From the NCBI GenBank assembly GCA_016787265.1, contig JAEUVF010000005.1, forward strand, positions 248,001 to 312,000: a stretch of DNA of 64,000 nucleotides, in the 5' to 3' direction. Below are positions 52,158 to 61,312 of the stretch, one piece after another (positions within the stretch are counted from its first letter, which is position 1; each line of letters starts with the position of its first letter). Under the pieces are notes generated by a model. The model was given only the letters and a program-made list of their open reading frames with translations, was not told the origin of the DNA and did no database searches. The stretch comes from Flavipsychrobacter sp. (GTDB taxonomy: Bacteria; Bacteroidota; Bacteroidia; Chitinophagales; Chitinophagaceae). Made by a program: the position numbers and the translations under genes.

Positions 52158-53307
52158 TCCATTGGTTGATGGTTTTTTCTGCAACAGACGGACTTGCAGT
52201 CATTCCTTTACCACCAATTGCAGTAAGGACCAGGATATTGGTATCCGCATAGGCATAGAAGATATCCTGGTCCTTACTTTGCGTATAGTACCCATTCCAG
52301 GTTTTGGCAATATTCCAGTGCGGAAGCCGGATCATTCGCTGGGCCTCCTGCAGAATAATATCCTCTATCACCTGCTTGTATTCAAAGCCCAGGGAATCAG
52401 ATTGATCAATGGCCGCATATTCATGTGAATCTCCCAAAATGATACTGCCATCAATGGCCTGTTTGAGCAATACATGAATGCCCCATTTTTTAAAACGGGT
52501 ATCTATCTCCGTCCCCTGCATCTTTTCAAAAGAGGGACATTCCCGAAAACTTTCATATCGCCTGATACTGAGGCCGCCAAAAATGGAGCCTTTTATTTCA
52601 TAATCCGGCATCGGTGTAGTCTGCATCATCTGCAACTTGACCAGCTCAATGCCAGCGTTTGTAAATATTCCGGGATAAAGCGTTTTAAACTCCCTTCCTG
52701 AACAAATCACAATATAATTGGCAGTGAATTGCTCGCCACTACTGGTTTCCACCCAGGCACGGTCAGATTGATAAACTACTGACTTCACCAGGGTGTTGGA
52801 TTTATACAACAGTCCCAACTGTTCTTTCATATAGGCGATCAGGTGGTGCACCATGCGGTTAGGCTCCACCGTTATCTCATCCGGGAAATATAACCCGCCC
52901 TGGCAATAAGAGGCCCGAAGTCCCGGAATCTTCAACAGGCAATCTTCCTTGCTTACTAACGTACAGGCATAACTGTCTTTTTCATTGATCGTTGCAAGCT
53001 CTTCCAGCAATGTAGTTTCTGTATTGTCAGATGCCAGGTAAATGGAACCATTCGAACGCAACGTGATGTCAAATCTGCTTTGAATTGACCGATATATCTC
53101 GGTACTCCTCCTCCCATGCTCCTTCCATTCTCCTTTTGCCATACCGGATGGAATGATCATACCAAAATTTCGGACAGATGCATCGGCCGGCTTTTCATCC
53201 TTCTCAATCAATAATACCTTCCATCCTTTTTTGGCGGCATGATAGGCATGAAAGCTGCCAAGCACACCTGCTCCAACCACGATCAAATCAAAATGTTTGG
53301 GTTGCAT
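52150..53307 (-). CDS. FAD-dependent oxidoreductase, phosphonate-associated (TIGR03364-like)
   Basis: This 385-residue DAO-type flavoprotein has the FAD motif VVGAGVLGSFHAYHAAKKG and IEKDEKPADASVRNFGMI. Substrate-domain features include GLYFPDEITVEPNRMVHHLI and a C-terminal FAD contact TAIGGKGMTASPSVAEKTI. The ASVRNFGMI segment after the FAD motif is, as I recall, characteristic of the TIGR03364 group, described as a neighbour of phosphonatase-like and phosphonate transport genes and proposed to oxidise an aminophosphonate. The start overlaps the MFS-like gene's end by 20 bases (coupled translation), and its end overlaps the HD gene. A glycine- or sarcosine-oxidase-like role is the alternative. 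Confidence 0.85.
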   Translation of the reverse strand: MQPKHFDLIVVGAGVLGSFHAYHAAKKGWKVLLIEKDEKPADASVRNFGMIIPSGMAKGEWKEHGRRSTEIYRSIQSRFDITLRSNGSIYLASDNTETTLLEELATINEKDSYACTLVSKEDCLLKIPGLRASYCQGGLYFPDEITVEPNRMVHHLIAYMKEQLGLLYKSNTLVKSVVYQSDRAWVETSSGEQFTANYIVICSGREFKTLYPGIFTNAGIELVKLQMMQTTPMPDYEIKGSIFGGLSIRRYESFRECPSFEKMQGTEIDTRFKKWGIHVLLKQAIDGSIILGDSHEYAAIDQSDSLGFEYKQVIEDIILQEAQRMIRLPHWNIAKTWNGYYTQSKDQDIFYAYADTNILVLTAIGGKGMTASPSVAEKTINQWIS

Positions 53308-54577
53308 AGAATTTATACTTTCTACTGAAATAAAACCAGCTGTATGCTACCATAGCAGCTCCCGCTATTCCAAAGATCCAGCTGACCTGTATAAAATAGG
53401 GAAGCCAGTTGGTCTGCGCATTGAATAATTCCTTGTTTAGAATCAGAAAGCAACTTCCCAGGTAACCTACTGAATCCATCAGGTAAAAAAAGAATCCGAT
53501 ATTCCCTTTCACTTTGAAAGCGGCAATGAATCGCTCCAGGAATAAACATTGCAGCGCATTATAGCTTAAATACAGCCCGATGGTAAATGTTATCAGCCAG
53601 AAAATGGCAGAACCCCAATGATTGGCTATGCCTAAAGCGCAGATCAGGATGGTTAAAAATCCCAATCCGATCACCAGGTGCTGGCGGTACAAACTTTTAA
53701 AATGATTGTGTATACCGGTTAAGGTTAGCAATAAGAAAAACACTGCCAGTGAGGCGATGGTTTCCATCTGTGCAAATATTCCAGGGGAGGCACCAGGCTC
53801 CAGTACCAGCAACATCTCAACCGCATAGTTATCCTTGATATCTCTCAGTATAGTCAACAGCAGATTGATCAATACAATGGTGGTGAGTCCCGGCAGAAAC
53901 AACCGGATCAGTTCTTTCCGTTGCGATTTATCCATCCGGATGCGCTCACCCCTTTCCTTTTTTTCCGTCTCCGCGGGCGGCGGTATCTTGCCTAACAAAT
54001 AAACTGATAAAAACAACAGCGGCAGAAAGATAGCGCCGGTTACAAAGGGCATCATCAACTCAGATACGCCCCAGGATTCAATGCTGATGCGGCCGACCGT
54101 TTTCACCACCCCCGAACTGAATATAAAATTGATGCTCAGGATCAGCGCAATCAGATCGGTGTATTTTCTGCCTTCAATAAAACTGAATACCAGTCCCCAT
54201 ATCAGTCCCAGGCACATTCCATTCAAAAACAAAAACAAGACATTGTAAGGCAGCGGTATCAATGCCATCATCAAAAGACAAAGATGCGCGCCTCCAATAA
54301 GGGTCAATATATACCGCCCCCTTTTGGCCGGATTGATCTCTGAAATAAACCGGATCCCGATAAATTTGGAGGTCATATAACCCAGCACCTGGGCAATCAC
54401 AATGGCTGATTTGAAACTGATCCCAAATGCCATCATGCCTTCAAAGGTTCCCGCGCTGATCGCCTTTCGAAAACCATACATACAGAAATAAGTAGTAAAG
54501 GCAGCAAAAGAAGCCAGGGTTACAATAGCAAGCTGCTGCTGGCGGGAGTCGGGTCCCTTGAGTATCCGGTTCAACAT
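53288..54577 (-). CDS. Inner-membrane MFS-like protein (DUF5690 type), possible organophosphonate permease
   Basis: This 429-residue protein has about 12 transmembrane helices and a charged mid-loop (PPPAETEKKERGERIRMDKS), the classic MFS two-bundle shape. Its start TTYFCMYGFRKAISAGTF recalls the organophosphate:phosphate antiporters (GlpT/UhpT), where a similar FRK-type segment lies in helix 1. I believe it matches DUF5690. It is the first gene of the two-gene minus operon with the FAD oxidoreductase. In this setting it would carry the phosphonate (or its amine) through the inner membrane. Family naming is from memory, substrate is inference. The promoter lies in the 415-base gap shared with the riboswitch, on the other strand. 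Confidence 0.8.
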   Translation of the reverse strand: MLNRILKGPDSRQQQLAIVTLASFAAFTTYFCMYGFRKAISAGTFEGMMAFGISFKSAIVIAQVLGYMTSKFIGIRFISEINPAKRGRYILTLIGGAHLCLLMMALIPLPYNVLFLFLNGMCLGLIWGLVFSFIEGRKYTDLIALILSINFIFSSGVVKTVGRISIESWGVSELMMPFVTGAIFLPLLFLSVYLLGKIPPPAETEKKERGERIRMDKSQRKELIRLFLPGLTTIVLINLLLTILRDIKDNYAVEMLLVLEPGASPGIFAQMETIASLAVFFLLLTLTGIHNHFKSLYRQHLVIGLGFLTILICALGIANHWGSAIFWLITFTIGLYLSYNALQCLFLERFIAAFKVKGNIGFFFYLMDSVGYLGSCFLILNKELFNAQTNWLPYFIQVSWIFGIAGAAMVAYSWFYFSRKYKFYATQTF

Positions 54578-54746
54578 ATGAAAGGTAAATTACTGAATTG
54601 ATCTTGAACAGGCTGACAGCCCGGAACATTACTTTATTGTTAATCCCGCACCCCATCTGAATTACCACTTTCTTTCCACAGGTGTGAAAAAGATTCAGCC
54701 CCCACCTCTTACCAGAAGCCTACTTTCGTGTCCAGTTCTTGTCATC
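54578..54746. other. Divergent promoter region between the MFS-like gene and the riboswitch
   Basis: No gene is seen. It should hold the minus-strand promoter of the MFS/FAD operon and the plus-strand promoter of the riboswitch-nrdBA transcript. A TAATTTAC sequence on the minus strand just ahead of the MFS start is a weak -7 candidate. No GTTTA-N7-TAAAC element was found here. Confidence 0.3.
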
Positions 54747-54864
54747 ACAGCATCGGTTCAGCAGGGCCCAATCCTGCTGATTAATAGGGAACCACGTGTA
54801 ACTCGTGGGCTGACGGGCAACTGTAATGCGCATACGCGTAAAGCCAGATACCTGCCGATTCTGT
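54747..54864 (+). promoter_or_regulatory. Cobalamin (B12) riboswitch upstream of nrdBA
   Basis: The conserved parts occur in order. ACAG-ATCGG (54747-54756) pairs with CCGAT-CTGT (54855-54864) as the closing stem. Next come the AGGGAA block at 54786-54791, a CCAC/GTGG hairpin with GTGTAACTC between (54792-54808), the core GGGCAACTGTAA (54815-54826) and the B12 box AGCCAGATACCTGCC (54842-54856). Behind it a hairpin at 54872-54893 (loop CCCGCGT) may be part of the expression platform. No T-run is seen, so control is likely at translation. It precedes nrdB by about 130 bases. B12-bound RNA is expected to lower expression of this B12-independent reductase. Confidence 0.87.
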
Positions 54865-54992
54865 TTTGTTAGGACCTTCCCGCGTAAGGTACCGGCATAG
54901 GCAACACGCATCGGGACTGCAGACTCTGCAAGCCCAGGACGTATCAGCCCTTGCCCCGCGGAAAACTGATACATCTATCTAAATATATTACC

Positions 54993-55958
54993 ATGCAAAA
55001 CGAAGTGTTGCTGAAGGAAAACAAGGATCGGTTTGTGATCCTCCCTATTAAATATCCCGCCATCTGGGAAATGTATAAAAAACATGAGGCCAGCTTCTGG
55101 ACCGCAGAGGAAATCGACCTTAGTGCAGACCTGGCCGACTGGGCCAACCTGAATGATGGCGAGCGCCACTTCATCTCGCATGTACTGGCTTTCTTTGCCG
55201 CCAGTGATGGCATCGTGAATGAAAACCTGGCCGTGAACTTCATGAGTGAAGTGCAACTGCCTGAAGCCCGCTGCTTCTATGGTTTCCAGATCATGATGGA
55301 AAATATTCACTCCGAAACCTATGCCCTGCTGATTGATACCTATATCAAGGATCCGGTTGAAAAGGATCGCCTCTTTCATGCCATTGATACCGTTCCCGCT
55401 GTTACTAAAAAAGCAGAATGGGCATTGCGCTGGATTGAGCAGGGAAATTTTGCCGAACGCCTGGTTGCTTTCGCAGCAGTTGAAGGTATTTTCTTCAGTG
55501 GTAGCTTCTGTTCCATTTTCTGGCTGAAAAAACGCGGACTGATGCCCGGACTCACCTTCAGTAATGAACTGATCAGTCGCGATGAAGGCATGCACTGCGA
55601 ATTCGCCTGCCTGCTCTACAGCATGCTGTCTGAAAAACTCTCCCAGGAACAGGTGTATAGCATCATCGGTGATGCGGTAGAGATCGAAAAGGAATTCATC
55701 ACAGATGCATTGCCGGTTGATCTGATCGGAATGAATGCCCGCCTCATGCAACAATACATCGAGTTTGTAGCCGACCGCTGGCTGGGCGAACTCGGATATC
55801 CGAAAATGTTCAATACCGCCAATCCTTTTGATTTTATGGAGATGATCTCCCTGCAGGGCAAAACCAACTTCTTTGAAAAAAGAGTAGGTGATTATCAGAA
55901 GTCGGGTGTGATGAGCGGTTCTACCGGACAGTCCTTCTCTCTCGATGAAGATTTTTAA
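54993..55958 (+). CDS. nrdB: Ribonucleoside-diphosphate reductase, beta subunit (class Ia)
   Basis: From ATG 54993 the protein has 321 residues; the open frame extends 14 codons upstream into the riboswitch leader and is not used. It is strikingly like animal R2. Iron ligands and radical site are visible: Asp72 in [12 protein letters not shown], Glu103 and His106 plus the radical Tyr110 in MENIHSETY, a Glu in [11 protein letters not shown], and Glu/His in [10 protein letters not shown]. The C-terminus FSLDEDF is the R1-binding tail. It makes the tyrosyl radical for deoxyribonucleotide synthesis. nrdA follows after 21 bases. Expression is probably under the cobalamin riboswitch. Confidence 0.97.
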   Translation: MQNEVLLKENKDRFVILPIKYPAIWEMYKKHEASFWTAEEIDLSADLADWANLNDGERHFISHVLAFFAASDGIVNENLAVNFMSEVQLPEARCFYGFQIMMENIHSETYALLIDTYIKDPVEKDRLFHAIDTVPAVTKKAEWALRWIEQGNFAERLVAFAAVEGIFFSGSFCSIFWLKKRGLMPGLTFSNELISRDEGMHCEFACLLYSMLSEKLSQEQVYSIIGDAVEIEKEFITDALPVDLIGMNARLMQQYIEFVADRWLGELGYPKMFNTANPFDFMEMISLQGKTNFFEKRVGDYQKSGVMSGSTGQSFSLDEDF

Positions 55959-55979
55959 AATTGATTAAAGCGTTTAACC

Positions 55980-58334
55980 ATGTTTGTTATAAAAAGAAAC
56001 GGCCGTAAAGAATCCGTAAAGTTTGATAAGATCACTGCCCGCATTCAGAAACTTTCCTATGGACTGAGTCCGCTGGTAGATGTACACGATATAGCGAAAA
56101 AAACGATTGAAGGAATCTATGATGGGGTTACCACCACTGAGCTGGATAACCTCGCTGCTGAAACAGCAGCCAGTCTTACTACGCGTCATCCGGATTATGC
56201 CCTGCTGGCCTCCCGGATTGCGGTGAGTAACCTGCATAAGAACACGAAGAAATCCTTCAGCGATACCATGCGCGCCCTGCATCAGTACATTGATGCGGCT
56301 ACTGGTAAACGTTTGCCACTCATTGCGGATGATGTGATGGCTGTAATTGAAGCCAATGCTGAATTACTGGACAGCACCATTATATATGATCGTGATTTTG
56401 GCTTTGATTATTTCGGATTCAAAACCCTGGAGAAGTCTTACCTGTTGCGGATCAACGGTAAGATTGCTGAACGCCCGCAGCATTTGTATATGCGCGTAGC
56501 GATCGGTATACATAAAGACGACCTGGAGCAGGCGATCAAAACCTATCACCTGATGAGTGAGCGTTGGTTCACGCATGCTACCCCCACACTCTTTAATGCT
56601 GGTACTCCCAAGCCCCAGCTCTCCAGTTGTTTTCTGTTGACCATGAAAGATGACAGTATTGATGGTATTTATGATACGTTGAAACAAACCGCCAAGATCT
56701 CTCAGAGTGCAGGTGGAATTGGACTGGCTATTCACAATATCCGTGCAACCGGTACCTATATCGGTGGAACCAATGGCACCAGCAATGGTATCATTCCCAT
56801 GCTGAGAGTATTCAATGATACCGCCCGTTATGTTGACCAGGGCGGGGGTAAGCGAAAAGGGGCTTTTGCCATCTACCTGGAACCCTGGCATGCCGATGTG
56901 TTTGAATTCCTGGATCTGCGTAAGAACCATGGTAAGGAAGAGCTGCGTGCACGTGATCTGTTCTATGCACTGTGGATCCCGGATCTGTTTATGCAGCGCG
57001 TGGAGGACAATGGCGACTGGACACTGTTTTGTCCCCATGAAGCACCGGGGCTGCAGGATTGCTACGGGGAAGCGTTTGAACAACTGTACACTACCTACGA
57101 GAAAGAAGGTCGCGGTCGGAAAACCATCAAGGCACAGGAACTCTGGTTCGCGATCCTGGATGCACAGATTGAAACCGGAACACCTTACCTCTTGTACAAG
57201 GATGCCGCCAACGCCAAATCCAACCAGCAGAACCTGGGAACGATAAAAAGCTCCAATCTCTGTACCGAGATCATGGAATATACCGATCCTAATGAAGTGG
57301 CGGTTTGTAACCTGGCTTCCCTGGCACTGCCACGCTTCGTGAAAGATGGCAAGTTTGATTTTGAGAAACTCTATGAAGTTACCTACCAGGTAACGCTCAA
57401 TCTGAATAAGGTAATTGATGTAAACTATTACCCGGTTGAAGAAGCAAAACGTTCCAACATGCGCCATCGTCCGGTTGGTTTAGGTGTGCAGGGTTTGGCG
57501 GATGTGTTCATCCTGCTGCGACTCCCATTCGAATCGGAATTAGCGGCTATGCTGAACCGTAATATATTTGAGACGATCTACTTTGCTGCGATGACCGCTA
57601 GTAAGGATCTGGCCAAAGAGCAGGGACCTTATGAAACCTTCCACGGCTCTCCCTTATCAAAAGGAAAGTTCCAGTTTGATCTATGGAACGTGCAGCCATC
57701 CGGCAGACATGACTGGGAAAGTCTGAGAAATGAAGTTATTGAACACGGTGTTAGGAACTCTCTGCTGGTTGCACCAATGCCTACCGCTTCCACTTCACAG
57801 ATCCTCGGCAACAACGAATGTTTTGAACCCTATACTTCCAATATTTACAGTCGCAGGGTATTGAGCGGTGAATTCGTGATCGTGAACAAACACCTGTTGA
57901 AAGACCTGGTAGCATTGGGTTTGTGGGATAACGATATGAAAAACCGGATTATTGCGGCCAATGGTTCTATCCAGCAGATCACCAGCATACCGGAAGAGAT
58001 TCGTGAATTGTATAAAACCGTTTGGGAAATCAAACAGCGAACCATCATTGATATGGCAGCTGATAGGGGAGCCTATATCTGCCAGAGCCAGAGCCTGAAT
58101 CTGTTTGTGAGCAATCCAACTGCCTCTAAGTTAACCTCCATGCATTTTTACGCCTGGAAAAAGGGACTAAAAACCGGCATGTATTACCTGCGCACGCAGG
58201 CTGCAGCCCAGGCGGTTCAGTTTACTGTGGAAAAGCAGGGCGGACAGAATATGACGCCGGTGGTTGACCAGACCCAGGTAGCGGAAGGAGCTGTGTGTAC
58301 TATGCAGGATGGCTGTATCAGCTGCGGTTCATAA
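55980..58334 (+). CDS. nrdA: Ribonucleoside-diphosphate reductase, alpha subunit (class Ia)
   Basis: The enzyme has 784 residues. The N-terminal ATP-cone (about 1-92, [18 protein letters not shown]) gives activity control by ATP/dATP. The catalytic barrel has the substrate cysteines in [13 protein letters not shown] and [11 protein letters not shown], the thiyl-radical site [12 protein letters not shown], and [14 protein letters not shown]. The C-terminal redox tail is [12 protein letters not shown]. The sequence reads like the eukaryotic R1 type. With NrdB it reduces ribonucleoside diphosphates. A perfect hairpin terminator ends the two-gene transcript. Confidence 0.97.
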   Translation: MFVIKRNGRKESVKFDKITARIQKLSYGLSPLVDVHDIAKKTIEGIYDGVTTTELDNLAAETAASLTTRHPDYALLASRIAVSNLHKNTKKSFSDTMRALHQYIDAATGKRLPLIADDVMAVIEANAELLDSTIIYDRDFGFDYFGFKTLEKSYLLRINGKIAERPQHLYMRVAIGIHKDDLEQAIKTYHLMSERWFTHATPTLFNAGTPKPQLSSCFLLTMKDDSIDGIYDTLKQTAKISQSAGGIGLAIHNIRATGTYIGGTNGTSNGIIPMLRVFNDTARYVDQGGGKRKGAFAIYLEPWHADVFEFLDLRKNHGKEELRARDLFYALWIPDLFMQRVEDNGDWTLFCPHEAPGLQDCYGEAFEQLYTTYEKEGRGRKTIKAQELWFAILDAQIETGTPYLLYKDAANAKSNQQNLGTIKSSNLCTEIMEYTDPNEVAVCNLASLALPRFVKDGKFDFEKLYEVTYQVTLNLNKVIDVNYYPVEEAKRSNMRHRPVGLGVQGLADVFILLRLPFESELAAMLNRNIFETIYFAAMTASKDLAKEQGPYETFHGSPLSKGKFQFDLWNVQPSGRHDWESLRNEVIEHGVRNSLLVAPMPTASTSQILGNNECFEPYTSNIYSRRVLSGEFVIVNKHLLKDLVALGLWDNDMKNRIIAANGSIQQITSIPEEIRELYKTVWEIKQRTIIDMAADRGAYICQSQSLNLFVSNPTASKLTSMHFYAWKKGLKTGMYYLRTQAAAQAVQFTVEKQGGQNMTPVVDQTQVAEGAVCTMQDGCISCGS

Positions 58335-58375
58335 GGATGAAAAAAGGACACTCGAAAAACCAACCCACTTAAGCT

Positions 58376-58403
58376 AAAGGCCCGGATTGTCCGGGCCTTT
58401 TTT
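58376..58403. terminator. Bidirectional terminator between nrdA and the T9SS-type protein gene
   Basis: AAAGGCCCGGA and TCCGGGCCTTT form a perfect 11-base stem with a TTG loop, followed by more T on the plus strand (and A-to-T tails on the minus). It lies 42 bases after the nrdA stop and 16 bases from the stop of the convergent gene, so it can serve both. Confidence 0.92.
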
Positions 58404-58418
58404 GAATAACTTGCTTAG

Positions 58419-60812
58419 TTATTGAACGTATACAGTTCCCTTAGCAATCTTAGAGTCCGTATCGGAGAAGCGGTATTGGCATGTCCATATGTAGAATACA
58501 CCCCTTGTTACAACACCTTTCACTTTTCCATCCCAACCAATTGTTGGATCAGCAGAAGTAAACACCAGTTGTCCCCATCTATTATAAATATTTAATGCAT
58601 AGGAACTAACCGGACGTTTAAAAATGGGTTTAAAATGATCGTTGATGCGATTGCCATCCGGACTAAAGGCATTTGGTACATAAACAGTATTGGAGCAATT
58701 CGATGTACTAACAAGGATACTGTCAACTCCTTTACATCCATTGGAGTCGGTGACCTGTAACCAATACCTGCCAGGCTGATCAATGCGTATGCTTGCAGAT
58801 CTGCTTCCGGTATTCCATAGATAGGTATCAAAAGACGCTGTGGAACTAAGTTCAATCGGATCACCGGGACAACTACTGGTATCTGCTGGTAAAAAGGATG
58901 CTGGAGCTGGATATATAGCAGTAATACGAATGGAATCATATGCCTGGCAGCTCATCGCATCGGTTACCCGAACCCAATGCAGGCCAGTATCCTGAATAGA
59001 AAAGAATTCCTTTCTACTGCTGTCTTGCCATAGATATTCTTTAAATCCTGGAGCCGCATACAAGGTGTCATTTTGTTGTTGACATACTGAGAACTCAGTA
59101 CCATCGGCACTCAAAATATCAATCGTAGGCGGAGTTGCTGCTTTAACAATAAGGGTGTCTGAAAGAGCGCATCTTCCCTCGACCCTAGAAACCAGGTTTC
59201 CCTGCCAGTTCTCCTTAAAATGCAACGCGATTGATTTTTCGTCAATTACACGAATAGAGAGACTTTCCGAAGGCTGAATATTCCAGGTAATGGTATTCGT
59301 GCAGTCAGGTGCTTGATTCGCTGTAAAAATAACTTCCCCCTTATCAATACAAATTGTTGCTGGTCCGGTAATTATAGGTTTTTCGCAGTTTACTGTTTCT
59401 TCACATAAGTTCGTGCGATCGAAAAGAATTGCAGTCTGTTTAACGGAAACAGATAATGGTGCAACTACATCGTCCTGAACTGATGTTAACTGAAATGACA
59501 CCTGCTTTAGTCCGAATGCTTTTAGTCTTATAAAACTTGTATCAAAGGCAGAAAAACAGTCATTCTCACCACGAATACCTTGATTCATGGAGGCAATCGT
59601 CAGTACTGATTTCCCAGTTTGCTGCAGATCTGTGATGGATCTAAAATAAAATTTTTTGTCAAACGCATAGGCCAACGGAAAAGCAGAAAAGTCAGCTGTT
59701 GATCTTCCTGCAAACTGAATCCGTTTTTGGTATTTCCAATGAAAATTGCTGTCTATTGCAGCCAGGTACCAACTATTTTCAGTAGGTCTGTTTATCCCAA
59801 TCAATAAGTTGTCTCCATCAGCTATCAGGTTTTTCCCCCATGCTCCCCAACCGTTTACGTGCAATACATCAAAGGTCTGCAGTTGATAACACTGAATTGG
59901 GTTAAGTGCACTGTCCATAACTACCAAACTCATCTCCACTGCATCCCGTTCACCACTTGATGCGCTATTATAACCAACGCTAACGTATTTATTTGCCCCA
60001 TACTGAACCAGTTCGCTGGCGCCTGGAAATTTTATATAGCCGAAGGGTTCATAAGCTCTTAAATCAATCACATTCCCTTTTTCCGATCCCAGCTGCAAAT
60101 TGACATAGCTGATGCTGGATCCTGAATTACTAGCTAACATTAGGCGATCGTTCTTTATAAACATCGTGTGAAAAATCAAGGCACTGGTACCTTCAAAACT
60201 TCGATTCCACTCTAGCAGTCCTTGCTGGTTGACTTTACAAACAACAGCTATTGGATTCCTGTTTATTACGGTATTTTCGTAATTATAACCAAAATAAATG
60301 TTGCCGGATTTATCAACCGCTGGTTTTGCAACGCTTATAGCATTACCTGATTTTCCATTCCATGAAGCCTTGAAAAATTTTAAAAACTCAAGTGTTCCAT
60401 CTGAATGGATCGCTCCATAAAATATTTCTCCATTTTCGATTGCAGCGGAAGGAATTGCAACACCTGCAACCCAGATACGCCCGGACTCGGTTGCAACAAC
60501 CTTTACATCGGAGAAAGAATACTCGTCTGACTGCAGCTTGGTTGACCAAAGAATTTCACCCATTTTATCCAGCCGTAACAATGTAATAGTTGTATACATG
60601 CTACGGAGATTAACATCACCTCCCCATGTTACAGAACCCCCATCAAACATCCCAACAGTTCTGCTTTTTTCAATAAGCTCGTCCGAGCTGTATTGAATAG
60701 TAGTATTCTTGTCAATACAGATTTCCTGTGCTGTGAGAGCTTGAACAGAAAACAGAAAATATAAAAAGAATGGGATTAAATAGTGCACTGATTGCATTCG
60801 CTCAACGTTCAT
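58419..60812 (-). CDS. Large secreted protein with gliding-motility/T9SS type B sorting C-terminal domain
   Basis: The protein has 797 residues. The signal peptide (about 10-30, FFLYFLFSVQALTAQ) follows either Met1 or the better-placed Met6. Residues about 35-450 form a beta-propeller-like region of repeated short blades. Then come Ig/PKD-like segments with paired cysteines (CEKPIITGPATICIDKG, DTSSCPGDPIELSST, GRYWLQVTDSNGCKGVDSIL). The last 85 residues are the T9SS type B domain (VPNAFSPDGNRINDHFKPIF, YNRWGQLVFTS, WDGKVKGVVTRGVFYIW). It is exported by the type IX secretion system and displayed or released at the surface. The exact role, adhesion or otherwise, is unknown. Confidence 0.92.
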   Translation of the reverse strand: MNVERMQSVHYLIPFFLYFLFSVQALTAQEICIDKNTTIQYSSDELIEKSRTVGMFDGGSVTWGGDVNLRSMYTTITLLRLDKMGEILWSTKLQSDEYSFSDVKVVATESGRIWVAGVAIPSAAIENGEIFYGAIHSDGTLEFLKFFKASWNGKSGNAISVAKPAVDKSGNIYFGYNYENTVINRNPIAVVCKVNQQGLLEWNRSFEGTSALIFHTMFIKNDRLMLASNSGSSISYVNLQLGSEKGNVIDLRAYEPFGYIKFPGASELVQYGANKYVSVGYNSASSGERDAVEMSLVVMDSALNPIQCYQLQTFDVLHVNGWGAWGKNLIADGDNLLIGINRPTENSWYLAAIDSNFHWKYQKRIQFAGRSTADFSAFPLAYAFDKKFYFRSITDLQQTGKSVLTIASMNQGIRGENDCFSAFDTSFIRLKAFGLKQVSFQLTSVQDDVVAPLSVSVKQTAILFDRTNLCEETVNCEKPIITGPATICIDKGEVIFTANQAPDCTNTITWNIQPSESLSIRVIDEKSIALHFKENWQGNLVSRVEGRCALSDTLIVKAATPPTIDILSADGTEFSVCQQQNDTLYAAPGFKEYLWQDSSRKEFFSIQDTGLHWVRVTDAMSCQAYDSIRITAIYPAPASFLPADTSSCPGDPIELSSTASFDTYLWNTGSRSASIRIDQPGRYWLQVTDSNGCKGVDSILVSTSNCSNTVYVPNAFSPDGNRINDHFKPIFKRPVSSYALNIYNRWGQLVFTSADPTIGWDGKVKGVVTRGVFYIWTCQYRFSDTDSKIAKGTVYVQ

Positions 60813-60994
60813 TCGCTCTGTCTAAAAATTGAGTACTATCTGTATATATAGGGCTGAAACCAGCAGATCCATTTTTGGAAGGGTAATTGCCATCATAAGA
60901 TAAAGTTTGAGCTAAAATAGTGGTTACGATTCAGATAGTATATAAGGGTAAACATATATAGCGGCTACCCAGCTTATGAATCGATAATAGAATT

Positions 60995-61011
60995 TGAGCC
61001 GATGAGCCGAT
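60995..61011. repeat. Two overlapping TGAGCCGAT copies
   Basis: TGAGCCGATGAGCCGAT reads as two copies of TGAGCCGAT sharing one T (60995-61003 and 61003-61011). It is the reverse complement of the ATCGGCTCA copies found 250-300 bases on, so the two groups could pair. Confidence 0.8.
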
Positions 61012-61059
61012 TTAGACGGTTATTAAACGGTTGATAATGCCTTCATTAGTTATTTCATC

Positions 61060-61103
61060 TCGTAGGAAGCTCGTAGGAAGGTCCTAGGAAGAAAGTAGGA
61101 TCA
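61060..61103. repeat. Imperfect 11-base tandem repeat
   Basis: Four consecutive 11-base units share the TAGGA core: TCGTAGGAAGC, TCGTAGGAAGG, TCCTAGGAAGA and a decayed AAGTAGGATCA. The unit length is close to one DNA turn. No coding or known function is evident. Confidence 0.75.
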
Positions 61104-61234
61104 CTTTCTTAATCAGCTCAGCAAACAAGGGTTTAATTTCCCTGAAGGATCCTGAAATCCTTACTGGAACTAGTTTTTACTGAATAAAAAGAGCAGGAAA
61201 GAGTATCTTTCGAGCCATAATTTTGGGACTCGGA

Positions 61235-61306
61235 ATCAGCTCAAACGACTAAAATATCGGCTCATTAGCTAGCAATATCGGCTCAAAACAAGGGGTAATC
61301 GGCTCA
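61235..61306. repeat. Cluster of ATCGGCTCA / ATCAGCTCA copies before the end of the helicase gene
   Basis: Exact ATCGGCTCA occurs at 61256-61264, 61277-61285 and 61298-61306, spaced exactly 21 bases start to start. The variant ATCAGCTCA occurs at 61235-61243, also 21 bases before, and once more at 61112-61120. The regular 21-base phasing is two turns of DNA. The cluster ends 6 bases from the helicase stop codon at 61313. Confidence 0.85.
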
Positions 61307-61312
61307 GGTTAC

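Larger units (their letters stand above)
60813..61312. other. 500-base gene-free region with small repeats
   Basis: No open frame that I can support lies here. It separates the T9SS protein gene from the DbpA-like helicase gene, both minus strand. It holds two TGAGCCGAT copies, an 11-base tandem repeat, and a set of ATCGGCTCA/ATCAGCTCA copies, listed separately. It should also carry the promoter of the T9SS gene, for which I see no confident element. Confidence 0.5.

Noticed and set aside
54975..55754. 259-codon minus-strand open frame over nrdB
   Set aside because: It lies opposite nrdB and would also run into the riboswitch leader; no domain is seen.
56364..57467. 367-codon minus-strand open frame inside nrdA
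   Set aside because: It is fully antisense to a clear nrdA gene, has no recognisable domain and a Cys/His-rich, unnatural composition.
60995..61306. CRISPR array
   Set aside because: The repeats are only 9-11 bases with 12-base gaps, and there are no cas genes.
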